Positions 20,688 to 30,277 of a stretch of DNA of 64,000 bases are shown piece after piece. The notes beneath the pieces were generated by a model. That model worked only from the letters and a program-made list of their open reading frames with translations, had not been told where the DNA came from and made no database searches. The stretch spans positions 62,001 through 126,000 of the forward strand of contig JAKQCX010000024.1 of NCBI GenBank assembly GCA_029558905.1, given 5' to 3'. Every line of letters starts with the position of its first letter. Position 1 is the first letter of the stretch. This DNA comes from Pseudomonadota bacterium. GTDB lineage: Bacteria > Pseudomonadota > Gammaproteobacteria > Burkholderiales > Thiobacillaceae. The position numbers and the translations under genes are program-made.

Positions 20688-21344
20688 TTAGCGTGGCTTG
20701 CCCCGTTGCCGTTCCACGGCCCACACGGCGGCCTCCACCCGCGAGCGCAGGTTGAGCTTGCGCAGCATGTGCTTGACGTGGACCTTCACCGTGCTTTCGG
20801 CGATGTCCAGTTCACGCGCGATGAGCTTGTTGCTCATGCCGTTGGCGATGAGGCCCAGGATGCGCTGTTCCTGGTCCGTCAGACCGGCCTCGTCGGGCTC
20901 CCGGGGACGCACATCCTTGTGCATGGAGCGCACCAGCAGCCCCGCCAGGCGTTCGGACAGGATCATCTGCCCCATGGCGGCTTCCTTGAGCTTGGCCAGC
21001 AGGATTTCCGGTTCCGTCTCCTTCAGCAGATAGCCATCGGCGCCGGCGCGTAGGGCGGCCACCAGGTCGTCGGCCTGGTCGGACACGGTGAGCATCACCA
21101 CGCGTGCATCCGAGCCCATCGACTTGATGCGCTTGAGCACCTCCACGCCATCCATGCCACGCATGTTCAGGTCCAGCAGGATCATGTCGGGCCGCAGGCT
21201 TGCAGCCAGTTCCAGGCCTTCCGTACCGGTTGAGGCCTCACCCACCACCTCGAACTCGGGTTCCGGCTTGATGAGCTGGAGCACGCCTTTGCGGAAAAGC
21301 GGGTGGTCGTCGATGATCAGCAGGCGCTGGGGCGAGTCACTCAT
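20688..21344 (-). CDS. narL: Nitrate/nitrite response regulator NarL
   Basis: This two-component response regulator activates respiratory nitrate genes when phosphorylated by NarX. The receiver domain has the acidic pair in LLIIDDHPLFRKG and the phosphoacceptor Asp58 in MILLDLNMRGMDG. The C-terminal LuxR-type helix-turn-helix contains LTDQEQRILGLIANGMSNKLIARELDIAESTVKVHVKHMLRKL. It has 218 residues, like E. coli NarL at 216. Its start overlaps the narX stop by 4 nt. The target genes are very likely the divergent narK1 operon. Confidence 0.95.
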   Translation of the reverse strand: MSDSPQRLLIIDDHPLFRKGVLQLIKPEPEFEVVGEASTGTEGLELAASLRPDMILLDLNMRGMDGVEVLKRIKSMGSDARVVMLTVSDQADDLVAALRAGADGYLLKETEPEILLAKLKEAAMGQMILSERLAGLLVRSMHKDVRPREPDEAGLTDQEQRILGLIANGMSNKLIARELDIAESTVKVHVKHMLRKLNLRSRVEAAVWAVERQRGKPR

Positions 21345-23233
21345 GATGCGGTCCTGTGTTGCAGGAGGATGGGCTGCATGCGGCTGGGCCGAAAGGAGAG
21401 TACCACTCGCGTACCGCCTCCCGGTCGGGGCGCGTAGCGAATCTCGCCACCCAGGCTGCGCGCCCGCTCTTCCATGATGGTCATGCCATAGTGGTGCACA
21501 TTGGCGGACTTGACGATGCCGATGCCGTCATCCTCCACCGTCACCTCCAGCCGGCCTGCGTCGGTACAGACCAGTTGTACGCCGGCATGCCGGGCCCGGG
21601 CGTGGTTGAGCACATTGGAGAGGGCCTCGCGCACCACGTGCAGGACGTGGATCTCCTCGTTCGGGGAAAGCACGCAGCCGCCGCGATCCGCTCGCAGGTC
21701 GATCTCCAGCTCGCCCCGGTCGGCGAACTCCGCCACGGTTTGGGCCAGGGCGCTGGCCAGGTCTTCGCCTTCCATTCTCAGGCGGAAGGTGGACAGCAGT
21801 TCCCGTAACTGGCGATAGGCACCGCTCATGCCTTCCCGCAGTTCCTGCAGCATGTCCTCCGCCTCGGTCTGCCTTTCCGGTTTGTTGATCACGGCCTGCA
21901 ACCGGCTTACCTGGATGCGCATGTAGGCCAGGGACTGGGCCAGGGAATCGTGCAGCTCGCGGGCGATGACGGCCCGTTCCTCCAGCAGCGCCAGGCGGCG
22001 GTTCTGCTCGATTCGGCGCTCGGCGCCGATGGCCACGCCGATGTGGCGTGACAGGGCCTCCAGCAGCTGTACCTGCCAGGCTTCCACGTGATGACCCGCG
22101 TGTGCATCGACGATGAGCACGCCATACTGGTGTTCGGTATCGGCCAGAGGGAAGGTGAGGAGCTGGCGCCCCTCCTCCGTGATGCGGGCGCGGGGCGTGT
22201 CGGTGCCGTGACACCAGCCGCAGTCCGCCTTGTCGCAGGGGTTGGCGTCACTCGCCAGCAAGGTCGTGGCGATGACCCGACCCGCATGCCCACCCGGCCC
22301 TCCCAGGCAGACGATACCCCGCCCCATGCCCAGCACATGCTCGATGTCGCGCAGTACCGCCATGTAGGTCTCGCGTCCGGGATGGCTGCCGTGCAGGCGG
22401 GCGATGGAGTGGTAGAGCAGCTCCAGGGCCCGGTTGCTGCGCGTCAGCTCCTCGGTCTTGACGGCCACCCGTTCCTCCAGGTTCAGGTAGAGCTTGCGCA
22501 GGTCCTCGGCCATCAGGTTGAAGGCCTGGCCCAGGCGGCCCAGTTCGTCCTCACCCGTGTGGGTACTGCGTACCGTCAGGTCGCCGCCACCCATGCGCGC
22601 GGCGCCCGCCAGCAATTCCTGCAGGGGTTTCACCAGGCCCTGGTGGATGAGGTGCACGGTGAGCAGCACCACCAGTACGGTGATCACCAGGGCCACCCCC
22701 AGCACCATCTGCATGACCAGGATCTTGGCCTCGGTGGCGTCCTCCATCTGTTTCACCAGGTGGTCGATGCCGGCCACGAATCCGCTGACGCGGCGCAGCA
22801 CGGTCTCCGGGCTGCCATCCGTGGCCGGGGAGGCGTGCCCCAGGAAGAGGGGGCGCATATCCTGTTGCCAGGCCTGCGTCACCTGCCGATAGCTGTCCTC
22901 CAGGTGCGCCTCCCGGCCCCCGGGCAGCATGGCCCTGATGGCGGCGGAGCGCAGGGTGGATTCGAATTTCTCCACGGCCGCGCGCATGAGTTGACCCTGC
23001 TGCGTCGGGCCGCGTTGGCTGCGGCTGAGGTACAGGCTGGCCAGATGCCAGCTTTGCATGCGCAGGCTGCCGGCCAGGTTGATGGCCTTGCCACTGCCCT
23101 GGGTGGACAGGGCCACCATGCTGGACACGGACATGCCCACCACCGCCAGCAGGGCGATCGCGGCAATGGCACCTCCCAGGCGCGCCACCATGGAGCGTTC
23201 GAACCACCCGGACAGGCCCTGGCCGACGGGCAT
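21341..23233 (-). CDS. narX: Nitrate/nitrite sensor histidine kinase NarX
   Basis: This membrane kinase detects periplasmic nitrate and phosphorylates NarL. It has an N-terminal membrane segment (about 16-42), the ligand-binding P-box SGKAINLAGSLRMQSWHL, a second membrane segment near 170-195, a HAMP domain, a central GAF-like region with the cysteine cluster CDKADCGWCHG, and a HisKA_3 domain. The phosphorylated His428 lies in ARELHDSLAQSL. The ATPase domain ends with HHYGMTIMEERARSLGGEI and GGTRVVLSF. At 630 residues it is slightly longer than E. coli NarX (598). It is divergent from narK1, 354 nt away. Confidence 0.95.
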   Translation of the reverse strand: MPVGQGLSGWFERSMVARLGGAIAAIALLAVVGMSVSSMVALSTQGSGKAINLAGSLRMQSWHLASLYLSRSQRGPTQQGQLMRAAVEKFESTLRSAAIRAMLPGGREAHLEDSYRQVTQAWQQDMRPLFLGHASPATDGSPETVLRRVSGFVAGIDHLVKQMEDATEAKILVMQMVLGVALVITVLVVLLTVHLIHQGLVKPLQELLAGAARMGGGDLTVRSTHTGEDELGRLGQAFNLMAEDLRKLYLNLEERVAVKTEELTRSNRALELLYHSIARLHGSHPGRETYMAVLRDIEHVLGMGRGIVCLGGPGGHAGRVIATTLLASDANPCDKADCGWCHGTDTPRARITEEGRQLLTFPLADTEHQYGVLIVDAHAGHHVEAWQVQLLEALSRHIGVAIGAERRIEQNRRLALLEERAVIARELHDSLAQSLAYMRIQVSRLQAVINKPERQTEAEDMLQELREGMSGAYRQLRELLSTFRLRMEGEDLASALAQTVAEFADRGELEIDLRADRGGCVLSPNEEIHVLHVVREALSNVLNHARARHAGVQLVCTDAGRLEVTVEDDGIGIVKSANVHHYGMTIMEERARSLGGEIRYAPRPGGGTRVVLSFRPSRMQPILLQHRTAS

Positions 23234-23587
23234 CAGGATACCCCTCCCGGGCGGCCCGCGCGCATCGTACGAGCCGCGCCTGGCCGCACGCCCAGCCCTT
23301 GGCTGACCGACCGGCTGCGGATTTCGGACCGACAGGTCGGATATGTGGAACTACTCCTTCTGCACGCCCTATCCATGATCATCTCAAGCCTAGGCAGGCC
23401 AACCCCATTCATAACAGTAACTTATCCAATACAGCCCATACCCACAAAGTGGTATATGCGCCGTGCGCGTGGTCAGGAGACCCGCTAGGCACACATTTCC
23501 CAAAGTTTATAGTGGGCATCATGTGATTTCGGACATACAGGTTCTTTGTTCCCGAGATCGTTCCTGTAACGTGTGAGGCCGCGGCAG
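23234..23587. promoter_or_regulatory. narX/narK1 divergent control region
   Basis: This 354-nt gene-free stretch separates the two nar transcription units. The first ~100 nt next to narX is GC-rich with a CCGAC-AG-GTCGG palindrome at 23329-23340. The central part is AT-richer and holds a NarL-like heptamer TACTCCT at 23352-23358, an FNR-like pair with a 3-nt spacer at 23375-23387 (ATGAT CAT CTCAA), a 7-2-7 heptamer pair at 23439-23454 and a GGTC-AGGA-GACC palindrome at 23471-23482. A TATAGT at 23508-23513 could be a -10 box without a good -35, as expected for an activator-dependent promoter. No gene was seen. Confidence 0.6.
23439..23454. promoter_or_regulatory. Candidate NarL 7-2-7 binding site
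   Basis: TACCCAC-AA-AGTGGTA forms two inverted heptamers separated by 2 nt. Each arm matches the NarL heptamer TACYYMT at 6 of 7 positions, and the 7-2-7 spacing is the arrangement known for NarL dimers. It lies between narX and narK1, about 134 nt upstream of the narK1 start. Binding is inferred, not shown. Confidence 0.5.
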
Positions 23588-24847
23588 ATGACCACCCACC
23601 CGCAGAAGCAGCTTTCGGTTCTGGCCATGAGCACCCTGGCCTTCACCGTCTGCTTCGCCGTATGGATGATGTTCGCCGTCATCGGCATCCCCATCAAGGA
23701 GCAGCTGGGCCTGAACGAAACCCAGTTCGGCACCCTCATCGCCACGCCGGTGCTCACCGGTTCCCTCATCCGCCTGCCCCTGGGCATGTGGACGGACAGG
23801 TTCGGTGGACGCATCGTCTTCTTCACCCTCATGCTGGCCACGGTGCTGCCCATCTGGCTCATCGAATACGCCACCCGTTTCTGGCATTTCCTGGTCATCG
23901 GCCTGTTCGTGGGTCTGGCAGGCGGCTCTTTTTCCGTGGGCATCGCCTACTGCGCCCGCTGGTTCGAGAAGGGACGCCAGGGCATGGCCATGGGGGTGTT
24001 CGGTGCCGGCAACTCCGGCGCCGCCGTGACCAAGCTGGTGGCCCCCGCCATCGTCGTGGCCTACGGCTGGACCATGGTGCCCCAGGTGTATGCCGTGGCC
24101 ATGCTGGTGACGGCCCTGCTGTTCTGGCTGTTCACCTACGACGACCCCGCCCATCGGGTGCCCTCCCATGTCTCGGTGAAGGAGCAGTTGCGGGCCCTGA
24201 AGGACCCCACGGTGTGGAAGTACTGCCAGTACTACTCCATCGTCTTCGGCGGCTACGTGGCCCTTTCCCTGTGGATGACCAAGTACTACGTCAGCGAGTA
24301 TGGCTTCGATCTGAAGGTCGCGGCCTTCCTGGCGGCCTGTTTCTCCCTGCCCGGGGGTGTGCTGCGCGCCGTGGGTGGCTGGATGTCGGACCGCTGGGGT
24401 GCGCACCGGGTGACCTGGTGGGTGCTGTGGGTGTCCTGGATCTGCCTGTTCATCCTGTCTTATCCCCAGACCGAATTCACGGTGAAGACCGTGACCGGGT
24501 CCCAGACCTTCCACATCTACCTGTCCCCCGAGGTGTTCACCGCCCTGATGTTCACCGTGGGCGTGGCCTTTGCCTTCGGCAAGGCCAGTGTCTTCAAGTA
24601 CATCTCCGACGAGTACCCGCACAACATCGGCGTCATCTCCGGCATCGTCGGCCTGGTGGGCGGTCTGGGAGGCTTCCTCCTGCCCATCCTGTTCGGCGCC
24701 CTGGTGGACCTGACCGGCATCCGTTCCTCCGCCTTCATGCTCATGTACGGCGTGGTCTGGGTGTCCCTGATCTGGATGTACACCACCGAGGTGCGCAAGA
24801 TGGACTTCATCAAGAAGCCCAGCGACGCCCTGGACAACCTGGAATGA
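23588..24847 (+). CDS. narK1: Nitrate/nitrite MFS transporter, NarK1 type
   Basis: This is an inner-membrane major facilitator transporter, predicted to import nitrate. It has 419 residues with about 12 hydrophobic segments. The nitrate signature region is MGVFGAGNSGAAVTKLVAP, with a second motif FPHNIG-like (DEYPHNIGVISGIVGLVGGLGG) near the C-terminal half. Loop motif A is GMWTDRFGGR. The ATG at 23588 gives MTTHPQKQL; GAGG lies about 9 nt upstream. It is the first gene of the narK1-narK2-narGHJI run. By family knowledge, short NarK1 proteins are proposed nitrate/proton symporters, but mechanism cannot be read here. Confidence 0.92.
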   Translation: MTTHPQKQLSVLAMSTLAFTVCFAVWMMFAVIGIPIKEQLGLNETQFGTLIATPVLTGSLIRLPLGMWTDRFGGRIVFFTLMLATVLPIWLIEYATRFWHFLVIGLFVGLAGGSFSVGIAYCARWFEKGRQGMAMGVFGAGNSGAAVTKLVAPAIVVAYGWTMVPQVYAVAMLVTALLFWLFTYDDPAHRVPSHVSVKEQLRALKDPTVWKYCQYYSIVFGGYVALSLWMTKYYVSEYGFDLKVAAFLAACFSLPGGVLRAVGGWMSDRWGAHRVTWWVLWVSWICLFILSYPQTEFTVKTVTGSQTFHIYLSPEVFTALMFTVGVAFAFGKASVFKYISDEYPHNIGVISGIVGLVGGLGGFLLPILFGALVDLTGIRSSAFMLMYGVVWVSLIWMYTTEVRKMDFIKKPSDALDNLE

Positions 24848-24880
24848 CCCCTTTCGCTAATCGTCGCTACGGAGTGCTTG

Positions 24881-26494
24881 ATGGCAGTTCATATTGAAAA
24901 ATGGGACGTGGAAGACCACGACTTCTGGGAAAACGAGGGCCGGGCCATCGCCAACCGCAATCTGTGGATCTCGATCCCCAGCCTGCTGCTGGGCTTCGCC
25001 ATCTGGATGATGTGGGGCATCATCACCGTGCAGATGCTGAACCTGGGTTTCCCCTTCAGTCAGGAAGACATGTTCAGCCTGACCGCCATCGCCGGTCTGT
25101 CCGGCGCCACCCTGCGCATTCCGTCCTCCTTCTTCATCCGCATCGCCGGCGGGCGCAACAGCATCTTCCTCACCACGGCACTGCTCATGCTGCCGGCCAT
25201 CGGTACCGGCATCGCCCTGCAGGACAAGTCCACGCCCCTGTGGGTGTTCCAGCTCCTGGCCCTGCTGTCCGGCATCGGTGGCGGCAATTTTGCCTGTTCC
25301 ATGTCCAACATCAGCACCTTCTTTCCCAGGCGCCAGCAGGGTACCGCCCTGGGGTTGAATGCCGGCCTGGGCAATTTTGGCGTCACCACCATGCAGATCC
25401 TCATCCCCCTGGTGATGACCGCGGGGGTGTTCGGCGCCCTGGCGGGCGCGCCCATGGAGCTGGTGAAGGATTCGGGCTGGATCCTGGGCAAGATCGCCGC
25501 AGGTACGCCCACCTGGGTCCAGAACGCGGGCTGGGTCTGGATGGTGGCCCTGGTTCCTCTGGCCTTCCTGGGCTGGTTCGGCATGAACAACCTGTTGCCC
25601 ATCTCGCCCGGCATCGGGGGTACCTTGCCGGCCTTCATCAAGATCCTATGGCTTTATGGGCTGGCCTTCGCCACCGCCGGTGTGGGTCTGTATCTCTATC
25701 TGCCCGCGGCGGCGGGTGGGCTCGGGCTGCTCAACATGTGGGTGGCCCTGCCCCTGATCATGGTGGGCACCCTATTCGTCATGCGCCTGTTCGCCATCGG
25801 CGAGATGAAGGCGGGCATCCAGAAGCAGTTCGGCATCTTCTCCAACAAGCACACCTGGTCGATGACCGCCCTGTATGTGGTGACCTTCGGCAGCTTCATC
25901 GGCTTCTCCGCCGCCGTGCCCCTGTCCATCACGGTGATCTTCGGCGACCAGCACATCCTGGACCCCGTCACCCAGACCTGGACCCACGTCAAGAATCCCA
26001 ACGCCCCCTCGGCGCTGACCTATGCCTGGATCGGCCCCTTCGTGGGTGCCCTGGTGCGACCCATCGGCGGCTGGATCTCCGACAAGGTGGGGGGCTCCAT
26101 CGTCACCCAGATCATCTCCGCGGTCATGGTGGGGGCCTCGGTCTATGCCGGCTGGATCATGATGCAGGCTTACCATTCCGCCACGCCGGAAGCCTATTTC
26201 ACTCCCTTCCTGCTCACCTTCGTGCTGGTGTTCGCCGCTTCCGGCATCGGCAACGGCTCCACCTTCCGTACCGTGGGCGTGATCTTCGATCGCACCCAGG
26301 CCGGCCCCGTCCTAGGCTGGACCTCCGCCGTGGCCGCCTATGGCTCCTTTATCGCCCCCGAGGTGATCAAGGGCCAGCTCAAGGCCGGTACCCCGGAAAA
26401 CGCCATGTACGGCTTTGCCATCTTCTACGCCCTCTGTCTGGTACTGAACTGGTGGTTCTACCTGCGCCCTGCCAGCGAGATTCGCAATCCCTGA
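24881..26494 (+). CDS. narK2: Nitrate/nitrite MFS transporter, NarK2 type
   Basis: This is a second NarK transporter of 537 residues, longer than narK1 because of extra loops and two additional hydrophobic segments in the middle (ILWLYGLAFATAGVGLYLYL). The nitrate signature is present as QGTALGLNAGLGNFGVTT and, in the second half, ASGIGNGSTFRTVG. The N-terminal leader VHIEKWDVEDHDFWENEG is hydrophilic. By family knowledge NarK2-type proteins exchange nitrate and nitrite. The ATG at 24881 has GGAG 6 nt upstream; an upstream TTG is unlikely. It lies 33 nt after narK1 and 24 nt before narG. In some relatives the two are fused; here they are separate genes. Confidence 0.92.
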   Translation: MAVHIEKWDVEDHDFWENEGRAIANRNLWISIPSLLLGFAIWMMWGIITVQMLNLGFPFSQEDMFSLTAIAGLSGATLRIPSSFFIRIAGGRNSIFLTTALLMLPAIGTGIALQDKSTPLWVFQLLALLSGIGGGNFACSMSNISTFFPRRQQGTALGLNAGLGNFGVTTMQILIPLVMTAGVFGALAGAPMELVKDSGWILGKIAAGTPTWVQNAGWVWMVALVPLAFLGWFGMNNLLPISPGIGGTLPAFIKILWLYGLAFATAGVGLYLYLPAAAGGLGLLNMWVALPLIMVGTLFVMRLFAIGEMKAGIQKQFGIFSNKHTWSMTALYVVTFGSFIGFSAAVPLSITVIFGDQHILDPVTQTWTHVKNPNAPSALTYAWIGPFVGALVRPIGGWISDKVGGSIVTQIISAVMVGASVYAGWIMMQAYHSATPEAYFTPFLLTFVLVFAASGIGNGSTFRTVGVIFDRTQAGPVLGWTSAVAAYGSFIAPEVIKGQLKAGTPENAMYGFAIFYALCLVLNWWFYLRPASEIRNP

Positions 26495-26518
26495 TTCACG
26501 GATTCACAGGAGAAAAAC

Positions 26519-29500
26519 ATGAGTCACTTTCTGGACCGTCTCACCTACTTCAGCCATCCGCGCGAGCCCTTCTCCAACGGCCATGGCATCAAGACCGTCG
26601 AGGACCGCAAGTGGGAGGACGCCTACCGCAACCGCTGGCGCCACGACAAGATCGTGCGCTCCACCCATGGCGTGAACTGCACCGGTGGCTGCTCCTGGAA
26701 GATCTTCGTGAAGAACGGTCTGGTGTCCTTCGAGATGCAGCAGACCGACTATCCCCGCACGCGCGACGACATGCCCAACCATGAGCCCAGGGGGTGCCAG
26801 CGCGGCGCCTCCTTCTCCTGGTATCTGTACAGCCCGCACCGCATCAAGCACCCCATGGTGCGCGGACGCCTGCTGGACCTGTACCGGGCCGAGAAGAAGG
26901 GTGGCAAGGACCCGGTGGAGGCCTGGGCCGCCATTCAGGCGGACAGTGCCAAGCGCGACAAGTACGTGAAGGTGCGCGGCCTGGGGGGCTTCGTGCGCAC
27001 CACCTGGGACGAGGTGCTGGAGATCGCCGCCGCCGCCAACGTCTACACCATCCAGAAATGGGGCCCGGACCGCATCTATGGCTTTTCGCCCATTCCGGCC
27101 ATGTCCATGATCTCGTATGCCGCCGGCTCGCGTTACCTGTCCCTCATCGGAGGTGCCTGCGGCTCCTTCTACGACTGGTATTGCGACCTGCCGGTGGCCA
27201 GCCCCCAGACCTGGGGCGAGCAGACCGACGTGCCCGAGGCCGCCGACTGGTACAACTCCACCTACATCATCATCGCCGGCGCCAACCTGCCCATGACGCG
27301 CACGCCGGATGCCCACTTCGCCATCGAGACCCGCTACAAGGGCACCAAGGTGGTGTCCATGTCGCCGGACTACGCAGAGTTTTGCAAGTTCGCCGACCTG
27401 TGGATGCCGGTACGTCAGGGCACCGACTCCGCCGCCTTCATGGCCATGGGCCACGTGGCCCTGAAAGAGTTCTACATCCAGCGTCAGGTTCCCTATTTCC
27501 AGGAATACGCGCGCAAGTACACCGACCTGCCCATGCAGGTGATGCTGCGCCCCTACACGGGCCCGGAGGGCGGCTACGTGACCGACCGCAACCTGCGCGC
27601 CTCGGACTTCGCCGATGCCATGGGTGAGGCCAACAACCCCGAGTGGAAGACCATCGGCTACGACGAGATCTCCGGCCGGTTCGTGGTGCCCAACGGCTCC
27701 ATCGGCTTCCGCTGGGGCGAGGAGGGCAAGTGGAATCTGCTCGAGAGCGCGGCCGGCGCCGATACCCGGCTGGAACTCAGCTGCCAGGGCAAGGCCGGCA
27801 GCGAGGTGGTGAGTGTGGGCTTCCCCCACTTCACCCCGGGGGAGCCGGAACTGCTGTTCCGCAACGTGCCGGCACGCCGCGTGCAGCGGGCCGATGGCAG
27901 CCAGGCCCTGGTGGCCTCGGTGTTCGACCTGATGGTGGCCCAGTACGGTATTGACCGGGGCCTGGGGGGGGGCAACGTGACGGCGGACTACGGCGATGCC
28001 AGCGTGGCCTATACCCCGGCCTGGGCAGAGAAGGTCACCGGGGTGAAGAAGGCGGACCTGGAGCGTACCGGCCGGGAGTTCGCCGACAATGCCGCCAAGA
28101 CCCAGGGCAAGTCCATGGTCATCATGGGCGCGGCCATCAACCACTGGTACCACCACGACCAGTCCTACCGCGCCATCATGAACCTGCTGCACCTGTGCGG
28201 CTGCGTCGGCCAGAGCGGTGGCGGCTGGGCCCACTACGTGGGGCAGGAGAAGCTGCGGCCCCAGGCCGGCTGGGCCCCCATCGCCTTCGGTCTGGACTGG
28301 CATCGGCCGCCGCGGCAGCAGAACTCCACCTCCTACTGGTACTTCCATACCGACCAGTGGCGTTACGAGACGGTGAAGGGTGACCAGTTGCTGTCCCCCG
28401 CCGGCAAGAACCGCAACAAGGGCTACAGTCTGGCGGATTACAACGTGGTGGCCACGCGCCTGGGCTGGCTGCCGTCCGCACCCCATTTCAACCGCAACCC
28501 CCTCGAGTTGGCCGCCGAGGCCGCCAAGGCTGGTGCCACCGACGAGGCGGGCACGGCGAAATACGTGGCCGAGCAGTTGAAGTCCGGCGCCCTGGACGTG
28601 GCCTATGCCGACCCGGACAATCCGGTGAACTGGCCGCGCAACCTCATCGTCTGGCGGGGCAACCTCATCGGCACCTCCGCCAAGGGCCACGAGTACTTCC
28701 TCAAGCACCTGCTGGGCGCGCAGAACGGCGTGCTGCAGGAAGGTGGCGCGGGCAACGACTGCAAGGAAGTGAAATGGCTGGAGCAGGCCCCGGTGGGCAA
28801 GCTGGACCTGATGGTGGACATCAACTTCCGCCTCAATTCCACCGGTGCCTACGCCGACATCATCCTGCCAACCGCCACCTGGTACGAGAAGCACGATCTC
28901 AACACCACGGACATGCATCCCTTCGTGCATCCCCTGTCGGAGGCGGTGAGTCCGGGATGGGAATCCAAGTCCGACTGGCAGATCTTCCGTGCCCTGGCGA
29001 AGAAGTTCTCCGCGCTGGCGGGCAAGCATCTGGGGGTGAAGCAGGACCTGGTGGCCCTGCCCATGCAACACGATTCCCCCTTCGAGCTGGCCCAGCCCCT
29101 GGGCGATGCCCTGGACTGGAAGCGGGGCGACTGCGAGCCCATCCCCGGCAAGACCATGCCGCTCATCAAGCTGGTGGAGCGGGACTACAGCCAGACCTAC
29201 AGCAAGTTCATCGCACTGGGGCCATTGATGACCAGGATTGGCAACAACGTGAAAGGCCTGGACTGGAACACGGAGAAGGAATATCAGGAGCTGGCCAGCC
29301 TCAACCGCACGGTCACCGAGCCCGGAGTTTCCCAGGGCATGCCCAGCCTGGAGGATGACATCGGCGTGTGCGATGCGGTCATGCGCATGGCGCCGGAGAC
29401 CAATGGCGAGGTGGCGCACAAGTCCTGGCATGCCCTGTCCAAGAAGACCGGTATCGACCACAGCCACCTGTATTCCGGGCGCCATGAGGAAAAGATCACC

Positions 29501-30277
29501 TTCCGCGACATCCAGGCCCAGCCGCGCAAGATCATCACTGCGCCCACCTGGTCCGGCATCGAATCGGAGAGCGTGTCCTACACCGCCGGCTATACCAATG
29601 TGCACGAGCACATCCCCTTCCGCACCCTGACCGGCCGCGCGCATTTCTACCAGGACCATGAGTGGATGCTGGACTTCGGCGAGGGCTTCTGCTGCTTCCG
29701 CCCGCCGGTGGACATGCAGGAGCACAAGAAGGTCCCCGCCAGCGTCACCAAGGGCCCACATCTGGTGCTGTCCTGGATCACCCCGCACTCCAAGTGGGGC
29801 ATCCATTCCACCTACCAGGACAATCTGCGCATGCTCAACCTGTTCCGCGGTGGGCCTTACTTCTGGATCGCCGAAGAGGACGCCAAGAGCGTGGGCATCC
29901 AGGACAACGACTGGGTGGAGGCGGTGAACGCCAACGGCGCCACGGTGGCGCGTGCGGTGGTCTCGCAGCGCGTGCCGCGGGGCATGGCGCTGATGTATCA
30001 CGCCCAGGAGAAAAACGTGAACGTGCCGGGCAGTCCCACCACGGGCAAGCGCGGCGGCATCCTCAACTCGGTCACCCGGGTCATCGTCAAGCCGACGCAC
30101 ATGATCGGCGGCTATGCCCAGCTGTCCTACAGCTTCAATTACTACGGCCCCGTGGGCAGCAACCGGGACGAGACGGTGGTGGTACGCAAGATCGACCAGA
30201 ACGTGGATTGGTTGGAGCGGCCCCTCACGCCGGATCGTGAGCAGCAGCGTAACCCGGTGGGCGTGGGACCCCGGTGA
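26519..30277 (+). CDS. narG: Respiratory nitrate reductase, alpha subunit
   Basis: This is the catalytic subunit of the cytoplasm-facing membrane nitrate reductase, reducing nitrate to nitrite at a molybdenum bis-MGD site. It has 1252 residues, as in E. coli NarG (1247). The FS0 cluster ligands are His50, Cys54, Cys58 and Cys93, in STHGVNCTGGCSW and EPRGCQRGAS, exactly the NarG pattern. The region giving the Asp molybdenum ligand is STYIIIAGANLPMTRTPDAH. The C-terminal domain has NDWVEAVNANGATVARAVVSQRVPRG. An AGGAG site precedes the ATG. The gap to narH is an unusual 142 nt. Confidence 0.98.
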   Translation: MSHFLDRLTYFSHPREPFSNGHGIKTVEDRKWEDAYRNRWRHDKIVRSTHGVNCTGGCSWKIFVKNGLVSFEMQQTDYPRTRDDMPNHEPRGCQRGASFSWYLYSPHRIKHPMVRGRLLDLYRAEKKGGKDPVEAWAAIQADSAKRDKYVKVRGLGGFVRTTWDEVLEIAAAANVYTIQKWGPDRIYGFSPIPAMSMISYAAGSRYLSLIGGACGSFYDWYCDLPVASPQTWGEQTDVPEAADWYNSTYIIIAGANLPMTRTPDAHFAIETRYKGTKVVSMSPDYAEFCKFADLWMPVRQGTDSAAFMAMGHVALKEFYIQRQVPYFQEYARKYTDLPMQVMLRPYTGPEGGYVTDRNLRASDFADAMGEANNPEWKTIGYDEISGRFVVPNGSIGFRWGEEGKWNLLESAAGADTRLELSCQGKAGSEVVSVGFPHFTPGEPELLFRNVPARRVQRADGSQALVASVFDLMVAQYGIDRGLGGGNVTADYGDASVAYTPAWAEKVTGVKKADLERTGREFADNAAKTQGKSMVIMGAAINHWYHHDQSYRAIMNLLHLCGCVGQSGGGWAHYVGQEKLRPQAGWAPIAFGLDWHRPPRQQNSTSYWYFHTDQWRYETVKGDQLLSPAGKNRNKGYSLADYNVVATRLGWLPSAPHFNRNPLELAAEAAKAGATDEAGTAKYVAEQLKSGALDVAYADPDNPVNWPRNLIVWRGNLIGTSAKGHEYFLKHLLGAQNGVLQEGGAGNDCKEVKWLEQAPVGKLDLMVDINFRLNSTGAYADIILPTATWYEKHDLNTTDMHPFVHPLSEAVSPGWESKSDWQIFRALAKKFSALAGKHLGVKQDLVALPMQHDSPFELAQPLGDALDWKRGDCEPIPGKTMPLIKLVERDYSQTYSKFIALGPLMTRIGNNVKGLDWNTEKEYQELASLNRTVTEPGVSQGMPSLEDDIGVCDAVMRMAPETNGEVAHKSWHALSKKTGIDHSHLYSGRHEEKITFRDIQAQPRKIITAPTWSGIESESVSYTAGYTNVHEHIPFRTLTGRAHFYQDHEWMLDFGEGFCCFRPPVDMQEHKKVPASVTKGPHLVLSWITPHSKWGIHSTYQDNLRMLNLFRGGPYFWIAEEDAKSVGIQDNDWVEAVNANGATVARAVVSQRVPRGMALMYHAQEKNVNVPGSPTTGKRGGILNSVTRVIVKPTHMIGGYAQLSYSFNYYGPVGSNRDETVVVRKIDQNVDWLERPLTPDREQQRNPVGVGPR

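Noticed and set aside
23234-23587. Canonical FNR site with 4-nt spacer in the narX/narK1 region
   Set aside because: No TTGATNNNNATCAA-like sequence with proper spacing was found on either strand; only the 3-nt-spaced variant at 23375.
26504-30100. Minus-strand open frame of about 1200 codons opposite narG
   Set aside because: GC-rich genes leave long antisense frames; narG matches its family along the full length, and the antisense reading is low-complexity His/Gly/Val.
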